Origin: Siphonodentalium dalli | Taxonomy: Eukaryota > Mollusca > Scaphopoda > Gadilida > Siphonodentaliidae | Reading direction: 5' to 3' | Length of the DNA: 64,000 nt | Assembly (NCBI GenBank): GCA_032622095.1 | Contig: CP136062.1 | Coordinates: 200,083,887 to 200,147,886 of the forward strand | Part shown: in pieces, positions 23,772 through 35,231 of the stretch | How positions within the stretch are numbered: the stretch's first letter is position 1 | Layout of the letters: the number at the start of each line of letters is the position of its first letter | Notes under the pieces: generated by a model | Seen by the model: only the letters and a program-made list of their open reading frames with translations | Database searches by the model: none | What the model was told of the DNA's origin: nothing | Made by a program: the position numbers and the translations under genes

Positions 23772-24171
23772 TTAACCCTTTACCCAACAGAAGGGCCCTG
23801 TGCCAATGCATTCTCTTATATATGCGAGTCGACCATAGGTCGCCTCGCATATATAAGAGAATGCATTGGCTTAACACATTAAAAATTATAAAATTGTTAA
23901 AGAATGTAAGAAAAAATGGTAAAAAGTGTTAAAAAAAGATTTTTTTTAGGCCAATGCATTCTCTTATATATGCGAGGCGACCTATGGTCGACTCGCATAT
24001 ATAAGAGAATGCATTGGCACAGGGCATAACTGTAACTATCACAATGTGGTCAAGGAGCCGGTTCCAATGATATCCATATTTGTATGGTTCTATTGAGACA
24101 GACCGAAGATATTTTAGGCCGTTGAAGCTTTATTTGATCGGTTTTGGCCGGTTTGTTGGGTAAAGGGTTAA
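23772..24171 (+). mobile_element. MITE family B, copy 3, complete
   Basis: A 400-bp copy bounded by TTAACCCTTTACCCAACA and its complement. Hairpins lie at 23802-23870 and 23950-24018. The A-rich spacer is longer than in the 13499 copy and contains GTTAAAGAATGTAAGAAAAA-type units. Confidence 0.92.
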
Positions 24172-24786
24172 TACAAAAAAAATGACAGCATATAAACTGT
24201 TCGATGGGCGTGAGGTAACTCATGTTATATGGAGCATTATAATGGTAATTATATTTGATAGTTTGTCCGTTTAGTTTGGCAAGCAGGCAGTCCTACCTTT
24301 TGAGTGCCAGGGGACAGTATTTATAACTGTATAACACAGTCTCACACTCTTCGTATGCACGTGGTGTCATCATCCAAGGTGTCGTTGACATATAACATGT
24401 TTATTTCTAATAATATGGAATATTGTGCACGATCCACGACACAATGCTGCAAACAGTCAGGATATGCCAAACAGATATATGTTGTCACTATTAGATATGT
24501 ATTGTTCCATATTTCTATGGGTGGCTTGGTGGCATGATACCACCGCTGCCTTCGCCAGAACGATTGCTGTAAATTGTAAAATCTGAGACATATTTCCACA
24601 ATTCGCGGCAAATAATATTGTGGCAAATTCAGGCACAGAATTGTCTGAGAATTCACACCATTTTGTTCCTAATAAACCCATGGAACTGGAACTGGAACGG
24701 AAATAGTCATATGTTTATAAAACCTGAACAGTTCAAAACATTCATATGGAGAGATAATACATTTTCGATCTTATAACTCGTCTGGA
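24172..24786. other. no gene; fragment of the 590-bp repeat
   Basis: GCTGTAAATTGTAAAATCTG at about 24557-24576 is the inverted counterpart of text in 15111-15700, extending to about 24610. The remaining frames on both strands overlap each other and show no domain. Confidence 0.4.
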
Positions 24787-25062
24787 TTGGCTCACAACCA
24801 CACCAATACTTGTGTTTGTTATGCCCTAAGTACTGGATTCTACAAAGTTTCATATATGATTATAGTCTGTACGTGTGCGTGGATATGGATACAAGCATCT
24901 ATATATTCTATTATTTATACCTGTTTTATGGGGCAGCAGGAAGACAGCCCGATAGGGCTAGGCTACCCCCGACAATATACTGCTTTACCTTATTATGTAT
25001 TTCTGCCATTGTATAATTCATGTATATTGTAAATAAATTATCCTATCCTATCCTATCCAGTG
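24787..25062 (+). mobile_element. probable LINE 3' end with (TCCTA)n tail
   Basis: The text runs through ATTGTAAATAAATTATCC into a TCCTA repeat at 25041-25058. A polyadenylation-like AATAAA followed by a short tandem tail is the usual 3' end of CR1/L2-type LINEs. Open frames here are 68-81 codons and hydrophobic, so this is untranslated or decayed sequence. Confidence 0.4.
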
Positions 25063-26431
25063 TTCGATATAATATACTAAATTGTTGCCTGCGACTCGCG
25101 GACTATTCATCCCCGAGGACCACTATTTTGGTATATACTCAACTCCAAGCCTTGAATTATCTATTATTATATCAGTCTACATCTCACGACGGCGTCCACG
25201 AGGTTAGAAGGAACAAAATAAGTAGAATTACGTCCCTTTCGTTTTTACAGGGTATCTCGAATACGAGTTAAAAAATTCTGGCGCGTGATTGGCGTATAAT
25301 ATGTCAAATAATTTTACAAATTCAAGAAATATAATACCCATAGCATGTAAACACGTGGGCGTTTCCTAGTCTGAAATGCGTTCGTGTCAAAACAATGGCG
25401 GGAGATTGAGGCTGTGTATTGGCTTTAGTCAGACTGTCAAATTCTGTGCAAAAAGTGGGGTAGTGTGGAAAACTGGTTTTTTGGAAAGGCGTGGTTCGAG
25501 AGGTACTCCTATGTGCGAACAGACGACTAAATGGTTGGTCTTTACGAACGCATGCATCGTGCACTTCGGAACTCGAAAATTTAGCGTGGGCGTGGTCAAA
25601 TGTTAACACTGTGGCCTATGGAAAACATTTAGTTCCTTCTAACCACGACGGAGACACATGTCTTTGTCTGCTTTTGTGTCTCAATGTATATGTCTCCGAG
25701 AACACCATTTCATGCCACGTTCGGGTGTTCCTGCAGAAATAATGCGGAATGCCTACAATATAATGCGGATATCCTATAAAAATAATGCGGAGTTGTCACA
25801 GACAGAAAAAAAATGCTATGAAATTCTGCAGGAATAATACACCGAGAGGTCGGACAAGACCCACAATTCGATTGACTATCCCTGACATAAGTGGATATAT
25901 TAGTTCATCCGATGATTAGTCGGGAGCGGGAATCGTCAAATAAATCGGAGAAATCAGTCGCAATTCACAACAGAATGCTTACTTTATTGCATGAGTTATT
26001 CTGATTGCTGTTCCCGATGGCTAAGATGTTTATGAAATATATCGAGCGGGTCTTCTTATGTCTGCCATAGCTTATTTCGCTTGATGAGACACGTTTACCG
26101 ATGGCCATCTGTTGATGAATTTCCATAGATGTTCGATAAGGAACGTACGCACCAGACAAATCTGCAACGCCATCTACGATTGCGTGAGACCACCAGGGGC
26201 GATTACTCGTACCGATTGACATCAATGCTCCGTCTGCTGGTCTTGGCAGCATCTGATATCACAATCGTGCAGAAGCATGTGTCCCTGGAGGACGCCCAGT
26301 CCTGTCCTCCAGACGTGCACAGCTTCTGTCGTCGTTCCAAATTGCACAGAATTACACGTATGAAAATTCATCCCATTTTTAAAATAGCTTGTTTTATATA
26401 ATACGTTTTTTTATTATTGGAATATACATCT
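25063..26431. other. no firm gene; one coding-like patch
   Basis: At 25095-25165 lies half of the 15019-type hairpin. At 25376-25606 the plus strand is open with five Cys but no domain. At about 26125-26350 base composition rises and both strands are open: plus 26129-26401 (90 codons), and minus with a Cys-rich 50-codon frame reading LCTSGGQDW and TCFCTIVISDAAK. AATAATGCGGA recurs three times near 25738-25795. Which strand is coding, if either, cannot be decided. Confidence 0.35.
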
Positions 26432-26908
26432 TTAAAGGCCCACTTAATTTTCAAATCCCAGATCACATTATATACAACATATTCCATATTATATACCATT
26501 TTAAAGAGGAAGCTCCGAAACATAGTAGTCTCAACTTATCCGGTCAAATAAACTGGGAACATTGTTTTTGTCGAGGTACTGAGGTGTGTTCTGTGATTAA
26601 TTTTGTGTTTGTCAAGGACCCGACTTGTGTTCTGTGCTAAATTTCGATCTTGTCTGTACTGTCAGTCTATTATTCACAATATAAGGAGAATAACTATATA
26701 TCTTAGTTGTGAATTATGATGCACTATGGGGTAAATAACGGGGGAAGTCTTGGTGTGAATCTGAGAATCTCTGTTACTTGGTGGACAATCCCAGGCCACA
26801 GCTGTTCCGGTAGAATATGTATTGTTAGTTCCTCTTCCAAATGGTATATAATATGGAATATGTTGTATATAATGTGATTTGGGCATTCAACGATTAAGTG
26901 GGCCTTTA
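26432..26908 (+). mobile_element. MITE family C, copy 1
   Basis: A 477-bp element with ~70-bp inverted ends: TAAAGGCCCACTTAATTTTC at the left and its near-complement ending AAGTGGGCCTTTA at the right. Both continue into CATATTCCATATTATATACC. The left flank is TTAA; the right has decayed to TTTA. Copy 2 is at 35232-35657 with intact TTAA on both sides. Confidence 0.85.
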
Positions 26909-27414
26909 CTTGACATGGCTCATTTGAATCTCCATTACATCTAAGTAATTTGGAAGTTGGGTTAAGATAGACCGATAAATACATGAATTATCGATATGTA
27001 GGATTCATACATGTATATTCTGGGGGGGGGGGACTTACCAAATAGCACCTGAACAACTTCCTGTCAACGGTAGCTATACTAAACATTTGTGAACGGTTGA
27101 CTCAATTACGTGACTCTGGGCGATGATATATTTTACGGTCGTTGTCATGACGCGGTGCTCCATTAGCATTTTGATAACTGATCAGCGGCCGATGCTGGTG
27201 AATCGAAAATTAAAGTTAGGAACTCTCGACCAATCAGAATTCGTGTTTCACATATAAATATTCAACTTGAAGTGCATTGTTATATAACATATATATATGT
27301 GCATTTGTCGATCCATTTTATCACCGGAACCAGGGCGCAATGTTGCACAAACAAGCATGTATTACGTATATGCATAATGTGTGGCACCAAGCCGCCGTGT
27401 AGCTTTAAACCTGT
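26909..27414. other. no gene recognised; poly-G run
   Basis: A run of ten Gs lies at about 27023-27032. Mixed sequence with no long frame or repeat. Confidence 0.4.
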
Positions 27415-27930
27415 CAGCTGCGCTGGCGCAACATTAAAGACCCTGTACCAATGCATTCTCTGATATATGCGAGTCTCCCACTCCCATAGGTCGACTCGCA
27501 TATATAAGATAATGCATTTGGCCTAACAAGTTTTTATAAATTTTGTTATCATTTTTTCTTACATTCTTTAGCAATGTTTATCATTTTTTATAATTTGTTC
27601 TTACATTCTATAACAACTTTCATAATCTGTTCTTATATCTTATTATCATTTTTTCTTACATTCTTTATCAATTTTTATAATTTTTTCTTACATTCTTTAA
27701 CAATGTTTTATCATTTTTTATCATTATTTCTTTCATTCTTTAACAATTTTTTTATCTTTTGTTTTCATTTTTTCTTACATTTTTTAACAATAAAATAATA
27801 TAAAATTTGTTATGCCAATGCATTCTCTTATATATGCGATGCGACCTATGCATGACTCACATATATAAGAGAATGCATTGGCACAGGGTTTTCGCAAAAA
27901 TTCAGGAAGCTCCAGTCATGGAAATGTTAA
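27415..27930 (+). mobile_element. MITE family B variant, 516 bp, expanded T-rich spacer
   Basis: TTAA flanks at 27415-27418 and 27927-27930. Hairpins are at about 27447-27523 (with an insertion in the loop) and 27814-27882. Between them is a ~280-bp tandem run of TTTTTCTTACATTCTTTANC-like units of about 33 bp. That run creates a Phe-rich frame (27574-27798) which is not a gene. Confidence 0.82.
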
Positions 27931-28375
27931 AAGACGTGTGTTCACCATAGTTCTTCAAGCAAATAACTAAAAGTGACTTATGGCTGCAGTCATCGGTTAG
28001 TTTAAGCGATTCTTGACCGTCACCTTACTGGCGACATAGGTTCTTTAGGCGTATGTGCTTGTAGAAACGTGGTAACAATATTATCTCCAACATCGGCCCT
28101 GTTGTTGTTCACTCCTCCTGTTATGAGATAACACGTGTACGAAACGAACCTAACCAGGAGATCCACAGTCATCCCGTGATGTCATTATTGGCTATAGTGG
28201 AGGCACGTCCCGGGGATCATGATGTCTGATGTGCACTGTCTACCCTCGTGATCCGAGGACGACCAACGGAGCGAATTCACCATTATCGATATCGTCGATC
28301 CGTTATATGGTGATAGCCAAGCTGGTTCAATGTCTTACTAACGTTCACCGATTTTAACGTTACCCAAGTTGCAAG
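27931..28375. other. no gene recognised
   Basis: Mixed sequence without long open frames, repeats or inverted ends. Confidence 0.4.
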
Positions 28376-28480
28376 CCCTCGGTGGCTCAGTTTGGTAAGT
28401 TGCATGGCTATTATGATAACACGAGCCGCCCAGCGATAGCGATGCTCGTAATCTCAAGCTCGGGTGTGTGATCCACGAAC
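28376..28480 (+). mobile_element. tRNA-derived SINE head
   Basis: GGTGGCTCAGTTTGGTAAG (28381-28399) is a strong A-box match. CGGGTGTGTGATCC (28461-28474) is a weak B box about 60 bp further on. It joins directly to a T-rich tract belonging to a family B fragment, so one may have inserted next to or into the other. Confidence 0.5.
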
Positions 28481-28750
28481 ATTTTTTATCATTATTTCTT
28501 ACATTCTTTAACAACTTGTTATCATTTTTTTCTTGCATTCTTTTAATCAATTTGTTATCATTATTTCTTACATTCTTTTATCTTTTTTTTTTAATTTTTA
28601 CTTATATTTTTTCAACAATTATAAAAAATAATATAAAATTTGTTAGGCCAATGCATTCCCTTATATATGCGAGGCGACCTACGGTCGACTCGCATATATA
28701 AGAGAATGCATTGGCACAGTGTTTTCGCAAAAATTCAGAAGCTCCATGCA
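28481..28750 (+). mobile_element. MITE family B fragment (spacer plus one hairpin)
   Basis: T-rich TTTCTTACATTCTTTAACAA units are followed by one family B hairpin (28647-28715) and the CAGAAGCTCCA end block seen in the 27415 copy. The left end and left hairpin are missing. Confidence 0.75.
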
Positions 28751-30708
28751 TGTTTATCAGTTGCTATCCGGGGGTGGATAGTTTCTGCGCGCAGTGTGGT
28801 TATTTCCTGTCGCGCCGTAAAACTGATAACGTCGTGATTTGGCCTAGTGGCGATAAACTACAAATATACAAAAACAAACAAAACCAAAAGTTATCGCCAA
28901 AACAAAAAAGTCCTTGTGAATTCGCGGACACAACACATACAAAGTGCACAAAAACAACCTTTTTCGACACTCCAATCGTGGTATATGTAGAACCATGGAG
29001 AATATGGAACACTCGCGATTAGCAAGTGTTCCATCGGAAACTAGTAGGATAGAGCCTCGGCCTGCATGTTAAATGGGAAACTGTAGGTTGTCTATGTTGT
29101 AGTTAGTCGAGGAACTGTTGCCTTGTGCGTTCCTGTAAATCACCCGATCATCTTAAATCACCAACGGCGATAATAACAATTGTGAAAGTAACCCGATTTA
29201 TTCATTAGAAAACTCTACAAGAGTTGTCAACTGAAAGTAGTAATTTAATGTGAAAAATGTTTACAGAATATCAAATAATACGAACTCATTTGACCTCCGA
29301 ACTTCTTAACAGTTCAGATCTTCTCCAGGCGTGAACAAACCTGAGATGTGAAATGTGAGGTTACTCGTGATTACACGGCATATTATGTGCATAATTTAAC
29401 ACAGCAGTTAAATTATAATATACCATTATGACCGTAAGATATCACACCTTTCGATAACAAAAAGTCATTTTGAATCGATTCGTATGATAAAGTGGATTAA
29501 AATTGCCGAAACATCCCGCCACTGATTTACGCTTGTTTACGAAAAATCCCGCCAATGGATTACGCTTGTTTTCGTCGACAGTCAGTCATGACTATATCAC
29601 CCTAACACTATACATGTATAGTCTATTATAATTATTTGTAATTGTACTTTCCATGTGTGTATGGTAAATAAAAATACCCCATCCTATTCATATGACGGCA
29701 TAATGTGTATTTGTCCCCCCCCCCCGGAGCCATATCAGCCATGTTTAAGATGGCGCTGGGGTGACTTATGTTTTCACCTTTGTATACATATATCTTCCTC
29801 CTAGATAGGAATTAAAGAGATACGTCACTGATTTGCATGTTTTGCGAATTGGATATCTTTTCTTAACTGTTGGTGTTGTTGAACTTCAAAAGGGAAATAA
29901 TTTATACCGTATAATTGGATGACATGTTTTGGAACAGAACAATATTATTTTAAAAACTAAATTAAATTAAACTGTAGTTGGATCCTTATGAAAATCACAC
30001 AAAAAGAGTAATTGTTGTGATCTTGTAAACTCACTGGTTTATTAGTTCAAATACATTCACTCTGGTAGAGAACATGGATATTCTTTTGAAAACCAGGAAG
30101 TGTTGTTTTGAAGAAAGTGTCCAAAAATTGATTTAGCTGTATATTTTCCCGCAAAATAAAACCAATACCTGTACTCAGCCTGTTATCGCGAAATAAGCAC
30201 ATAATGGCCTCATTTAATGCACTAAATAAGTTCATATTGGCCTGAGTTTACCTCAATATACGCTCTTTATTATCCATCCTTTAACTAACACTATTTCTGA
30301 TTGGGCAAAAGCCGTCACGTTATAATCCGGGAAAAGTCATATTGGACCCCCGAATGTCATATTGGACTCCTAAGTGTGCGATATGACTTTTTTTTAATCG
30401 GGACTCTGTGACGTCACGAATTAACTATTGCGAAATGAATCGGTGAAATTGTGATGCGCGCGCAACACTGGTGGAGTTAGCAGACGTTTCACTTCTGCAT
30501 TGAGTTTTTTTTTCATTTTCGTGTTTACTTTTCAAAACGATGCTTTCTGATTATCAAATACAGGCTTTTATAGATAATTAAGTGCCGACAAATACCAAAA
30601 GTAACCACTACAGTTTTATTCCCAAAATTTGGATAAACATACAGATGGATAATAAAAATGTCATTATACAATGTTGTGTTCAGTATGAGTTTTTCTTGTA
30701 CTCGTCCA
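28751..30708. other. no gene; possible LINE tail and poly-C
   Basis: GTGTGTATGGTAAATAAAAA at about 29655-29674, followed by ACCCCATCCTATTC, resembles another LINE 3' end. A C run lies at about 29717-29727. Near 30344-30373 GTCATATTGGACNCC occurs twice. Minus 30235-30047 (62 codons) has no domain. TGACGTCA is at 30409-30416. Confidence 0.4.
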
Positions 30709-30763
30709 GGTTGTGGTGAAAAGTCATATTGGACTCGACACAATATGACTTTTCACCACAACC
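30709..30763. repeat. perfect hairpin, 23-bp arms
   Basis: GGTTGTGGTGAAAAGTCATA returns as its exact complement, with a ~9-base loop containing GGACTCGAC. It directly abuts the shared element end at 30765. Confidence 0.85.
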
Positions 30764-30764
30764 A

Positions 30765-30960
30765 GGGGCCTATACTATAGAATACAATTTTTGTAATAGC
30801 AGGCTTATTTGAGCCGTACAGAACGTGTCGAATACTATAGACCACTGTAATCTAACAGCGAACGCGATTTCTTGTAAATCACAAAAAGACGGCAAATCGA
30901 GTACTATCGACCACCGTTCGTTAAACGCACATCTAAACATTTGTGATTTTGTCAAGGGAA
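30765..30960 (+). repeat. dispersed repeat end, paired with 36559-36592
   Basis: The first ~33 bp (GGGGCCTATACTATAGAATA onwards) recur inverted at 36559-36592. Further ACTATAGA[AC]CAC and GTAAATCACAAA motifs are shared by both neighbourhoods. Probably two members of one inverted-end element family; full ends are not defined. Confidence 0.55.
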
Positions 30961-31519
30961 ATTACTCTAATGATATATGCGAATAATATGGCAATGCCTA
31001 TTTGTGTCAGTTGGTGAGTGATTTAGTTTATGAATAAAGGTACATTATGTGTGACTAGTTTCGGATACTTGGGTTATTTTGACCACAATTGCGCACGGTG
31101 AAATGTAATTCCTTCGGTATCATGTGGAATACATACTTACCATTTTCAGATGTTTTATGTTACATGTTTCTTAGCGGTTTGTCGAAAATGGTCGGCAAAC
31201 AAACATGTCGGTTGCCCTTCAAATGGCCACATCAACTTTATATAGCAATATTACCACGGGTGGAACCTGATTTGTCTAGCAAGCTTTGGGCATGGACAGC
31301 GGCTAAAATATTAGTTGGGACATCTAGACCGTAATAGTTGACAAGTTTGAGGTACCATGCAGCTGTAAATGATGGGGTGCGATGGCTGTTCTCGGACTTG
31401 GTATTTTCGACCTGTGTCAAGGATGGGTATTCATTTGGAAATTCCAAAGTGGACCAACACTCCCTCGTCCATGGTCTCTGGGGAAATCCAACCTCGATGT
31501 TAAAACATAGGCCTACACT
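30961..31519. other. orphan open frames, no recognised gene
   Basis: The minus strand is open from 31576 to 31238 (112 codons). Its part from about 31500 to 31238 reads like ordinary protein (it includes SFTAAWYLKLVNYYG), but I recognise no family. A plus frame at 31089-31334 overlaps it. Splice-like TTGACACAG precedes part of the minus frame. Low certainty that it is coding. Confidence 0.25.
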
Positions 31520-31930
31520 GTTAAAAAATATCCGTAATTTTACGGCACAATGTGCTGGTAACTTTGCTGCCATCACATTTGCTGTAAAAATACGGAACTT
31601 CCTTCAAAATGATAAACTTCCCTTTCCGTAAAATTACAGGATGTTAACCTAAATTAACGGAACTTCCGCAAAATTTTAATTGACACCTTCTGTAAAATTA
31701 CGGAACTTCCTTCAAAATGATAAACTACCCACTCCGTAAAATCATAGGATGTTGACCTGAATTACGCAACAACGCTGCCAACATTTGACCGTTAAACATA
31801 CGGTCAGGCCATAGCATGTTCCACGGTATAAACCATTAAAGTAACTGGCAGACCGTAACCTGTAACTGTCAGACCGTTGTATTTTTACGGTTCAGCACCC
31901 TTTAATTAATATCAAGACCGTAACGAATAA
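31520..31930. repeat. diverged tandem repeat with CCGTAAAATTACGG-like motifs
   Basis: TAAAATTACGGAACTTCC followed by TTCAAAATGATAAAC appears near 31583 and 31692, a ~110-bp period. Short inverted CCGTAATTTTACGG and later GTAAC...GTCAGACCGT motifs recur to about 31930. No coding signal. Confidence 0.55.
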
Positions 31931-32532
31931 AGGTCAGACCAATGGTATTTTTCATGGGTCAACACCAATGTTTTGCTCTTTATTTGCTAATTTACTATAT
32001 AATTAACCAGGTTGCCATGGTGACAATATGATTTCCCGATAGGCATTACGATTCATATGTTTTTGAATGGTCGAAACTAGTATTATTCATAAAATACATC
32101 TTACCGGTAGTTCTTATGTTATGATCATAGTTTACGATACTTATGAAACTTTGCAGTTTGCAGAGGATCAAGCTTGTTATCTGCCTCATGGAATTTAATC
32201 TGGAAAAGGCTGCGCACACGTAATGTGTTCGCTTTGAAACCCTTTCACTAACTACTGTATAGATATGGCTGTAAATAAAAATAAGCCAACCCATCACTAT
32301 TCAGTTATGAGTAGTACTAATTTAGACCATTCTAAAACATGAATCGGCATGCGCTTTTAAGCCATAAAAAAGAAAGCTACACAGTTAGAACTCAAATTTA
32401 TGTACATGTAAAAGTGAAATATCTTAATGGCATACTTTTTGGTAACATGTATACATGTATAAGGCATGAAATTGTCCAGTCACTTGTAAACACAGTTTTT
32501 GTTTTAACAGGTGAATCCGTACATCATGACAA
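31931..32532. other. no gene recognised
   Basis: AT-rich DNA. A minus frame at 32297-32046 (83 codons) shows no domain. The text GGCTGTAAATAAAAATAAGC near 32268-32287 is LINE-tail-like. Confidence 0.35.
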
Positions 32533-33039
32533 TACTGTACCAGTCAGAAGAGGTGGTATTTTTAGGCGCGCCTTTATTGTGACATTGAGGGAGCTCAATT
32601 TAGAAAAAACGTGTGATTATAGCACAATACCAGTCCCGCTTATTGCCATATTCAATGCAAAATATTGCGATACTAAGTCATACAGACCCGATAGTGTTAT
32701 ATTTATATAATATTAGATAAATACTGTGTATATAGTGTACATATAGCATATACAACTATAATTATAAACATATCTAAAACATTGTCTCTATTTATACAAT
32801 AAACAATATAGAAGAAGCAAATATTTTATTTAAAATGTCACAATTTTGAGCGCAAGATGTTGCAATATTACGCGCAAAATATTGAGATATTTAATGCAAA
32901 ATATTGCAATAATATCACAGGCGACACGCTTATAAGCGTTTCCACTTGCAATATTATTGCGATATTGAGTGCGAAAATAGCGTGCTTAAACGGCTTAATA
33001 TACCGTACTATTATACCACTTCTTTTGACTGGTACTGTA
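32533..33039. mobile_element. TIR element, ~30-bp inverted ends
   Basis: TACTGTACCAGTCAGAAGAG at the left and the complement of CTTTTGACTGGTACTGTA at the right form inverted ends continuing into a GTGGTAT block. The interior (507 bp) is AT-rich and has many CAATATTGC/GCAATATT palindromes. No transposase is visible. Class unknown. Confidence 0.65.
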
Positions 33040-33181
33040 TATAGACCGGTATCAATTAACAGCTAGTTGGGATTGGAACCAGCAAGACAACAGCAGATCC
33101 CATAATAACTGTGCACAATGACTTGACGACAATGTTCTCCCGTAGTCGCACATTTTCCATGAAATATCAGGGAGTCAGCTA

Positions 33182-33678
33182 TTAAAGGTACGGTTGGCCT
33201 TGGCGGTGGGTATCCTGTGAAATATTTCCACCCGTCAAAAACCGCCACAAACAGAAAGAACATCAAAATGTAGACTTTGTCCGTATACGAATAAGAAATA
33301 TCGCATAAACAGTATGTTATTGTCATATATTTGACCATTGTTATGTAAACAAAAGCATAAAAAGTTACTTTTCTGGTGTTTGTTTATATTATGATGGTAA
33401 ACATAAAGAGCGCTCTTTGTTGGTGAATTCCTGATATGGAACTAATAAAGAGCGTTTATGTCATTTGTGTGTGATTAGCCAGTAGCATTGTGCTGTCTTC
33501 TGTAACACAATCAGGCTCTAGCTTAGGTAAACTATAGTAGGTCTTTATGATAACATGCTGTTTACGCGATGGTCATGGTATATATGAACGAAATTGTATG
33601 CGTTTTAATGCTTTTCTGTTTACGGTGTTTGGAACAAATATGAATATTTTCGACAATTAAGGCCGCACGTGCCTTTAA
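33182..33678 (-). mobile_element. MITE family A, copy 2 (TTAA target)
   Basis: A 497-bp inverted copy of 9472-9973, bounded by TTAA. It sits within the minus-strand frame of the exon-like unit at 33679-34099. Reading across the site with a single TTAA gives a stop two codons further on. Confidence 0.88.
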
Positions 33679-34099
33679 GATGATTTGATAAGAACATCCA
33701 ACTAATAGTGTACATGTCCTCCAGGTAAACTGTCGTAATACCGGTAACTTGACAATAACATGGCGAATAATCCACACGTTTCAATGAAAATTGATGAATA
33801 CGGGGTGAATTGGTCTGAGTAATTGTAAAGTTGCATGGCGTCAGTTCATTGTTTACGGTGTTGTTGACTTTGAAGTTCTTTGAATTACACTGGTGCACAC
33901 AGTAGTGCAATACATGTATATCCTCTCTTGTAAATGTACATGCACGTGGGATGATGTGCTTTGAAACAATTACTTGAATCAGATTCTGAACACTGTCAAC
34001 TGCATTTTCAACATTATAATAGAAATAGCTGCCCGTTGAGTTGTTGTTGTTGCTATTATTGTCACTATTGGTTGACAGCGAAGCCCGTGTTAATTGTAC
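33679..34099 (-). CDS. exon-like ORF with poly-Asn, copy 1, interrupted by MITE A
   Basis: The minus strand is open from about 34147 down into the MITE at 33678. It has no ATG, GTG or TTG until TTG at 33910, so it looks like an internal or last exon rather than a complete gene. It includes an Asn run, YFYYNVENAVDS, KHIIP and CTFTREDIHV. A tandem copy at 34223-34441 keeps this frame, with differences in whole codons. A shared acceptor-like TACAG sits just before the conserved frame in both copies; upstream of it the frames disagree, as expected for intron. No family is recognised. Several Cys (HYCVHQC, CYC) suggest a secreted or surface protein, which is inference. Confidence 0.45.
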
Positions 34100-34594
34100 C
34101 TGTATCCCCAGTGTCAGTAAATGCGCCAGTGTTTTGATACTAAGTCAAAATAGTCAACACAGCACTGACGTTTGAATGAAGTGAGACCATGGATCATCAT
34201 CATGCCATGAATCTCTTGTGAATTACACTGGTGTACACAGTACATGTATATCCTCTCTTGTAAATGTACATGAATGTGGGATGATGTGCTTTGAAACAAT
34301 CACTTGTTGAATCAGCTTCTGAACAATGTGACTGTCAACTGCATTTTCTACATTGTAATAGAAATGGCTGCTCGTTGAGTTGTTGTTGTTGTTGTTATTA
34401 TTGTAACTATTGGTTGACATCGAAGCTCGTGTTAATTGTGCCTGTAGTATCATGTCTCAGGATATACGCTAGTGTTTTTATACTAAGTCACAACTGTCAG
34501 TCAACACAGCACTGAAGTCTGAATGAAGTGAGACTGCCACTATGGCCTGGATAAGTGATCATCAGCAGATCATGCCATGTTTGCATGGATCTCT
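33892..34594. repeat. tandem duplication of about 328 bp
   Basis: Copy 1 is 33892-34218 and copy 2 is 34220-34594. Both start GAATTACACTGGTG and share ACATGTATATCCTCTCTTG, a GTT-rich run and the CAACACAGCACTGA end block. Identity is roughly 85 percent with short indels, so it is not an assembly echo. Confidence 0.85.
34223..34441 (-). CDS. exon-like ORF with poly-Asn, copy 2
   Basis: This is the duplicate of the first part of 33679-34099. Relative to copy 1 it has a longer Asn run, two extra codons in DSHIVQ and one in LIQQVI, all in frame. An 8-bp loss after DIHV shifts it to a stop at 34223-34225, so either the exon ends before this point or the copy is broken. An ATG lies at 34453, just upstream of the candidate acceptor, so a start here cannot be excluded. 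Function unknown. Confidence 0.4.
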   Translation of the reverse strand, partial: AQLTRASMSTNSYNNNNNNNNSTSSHFYYNVENAVDSHIVQKLIQQVIVSKHIIPHSCTFTREDIHVLCTPV

Positions 34595-35231
34595 TAGTGG
34601 AAGTTGTCAATGATTAAGTCGATTTTCGAAGAATTTAAACTTGTCCGATTATCAAAGGAACCGAACACAGACTGTCTTTACAACTGTCCACAATCGAAAA
34701 GGTAATAGGTTCCCAAAAACAACAATTTACGATCAAATACGAATCGTGAAATACAAAATGGAGTAACTAAATCCCGATAGAGTTAAGTTATGTACTCACG
34801 CTAATTCGTACTATACGTATAACACACAATGAATGCCGGATAAATAATATATAATAAATATCAGCAGGATAAGATTCAGCCCTACCGTATGGAGTGATTG
34901 CCGTATATAATATTGTCGCCGATAAATATTCTATTGAATTTTCACGTCGTAAAGTTTGAATCACGATAATATTAAATTCCAAGGCGGGAAGTCTACCAGA
35001 TTTGATTGCATGCTTGATGTAACAATTTGATGTATAATATAATTACGTACCGTCCTTCAAAGATTTGATAGCACAATGTGCTGTGGGAATACATATTTTT
35101 TTTCACAGTGTATATATAGCACCATCTACTTAAACTATACCTATACTTAATTTATGCCCAACTAAGCGGCTGAATTTAGGTAAACATATAACATTTGGTT
35201 TATAACCAACGCACACTGCTACATTGGTAAG
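34595..35231. other. no gene recognised
   Basis: AT-rich DNA with only a 64-codon minus frame at 34982-34788 that has no domain. No repeat pair is visible. Confidence 0.4.

Noticed and set aside
23686-23877. 63-codon minus-strand frame (also one at 13480-13776)
   Set aside because: Both run through MITE B hairpins and similar peptides recur at every copy, so they are repeat translations.
27574-27798. 74-codon Phe/Leu-rich plus frame
   Set aside because: Translation of the T-rich minisatellite spacer of MITE B.
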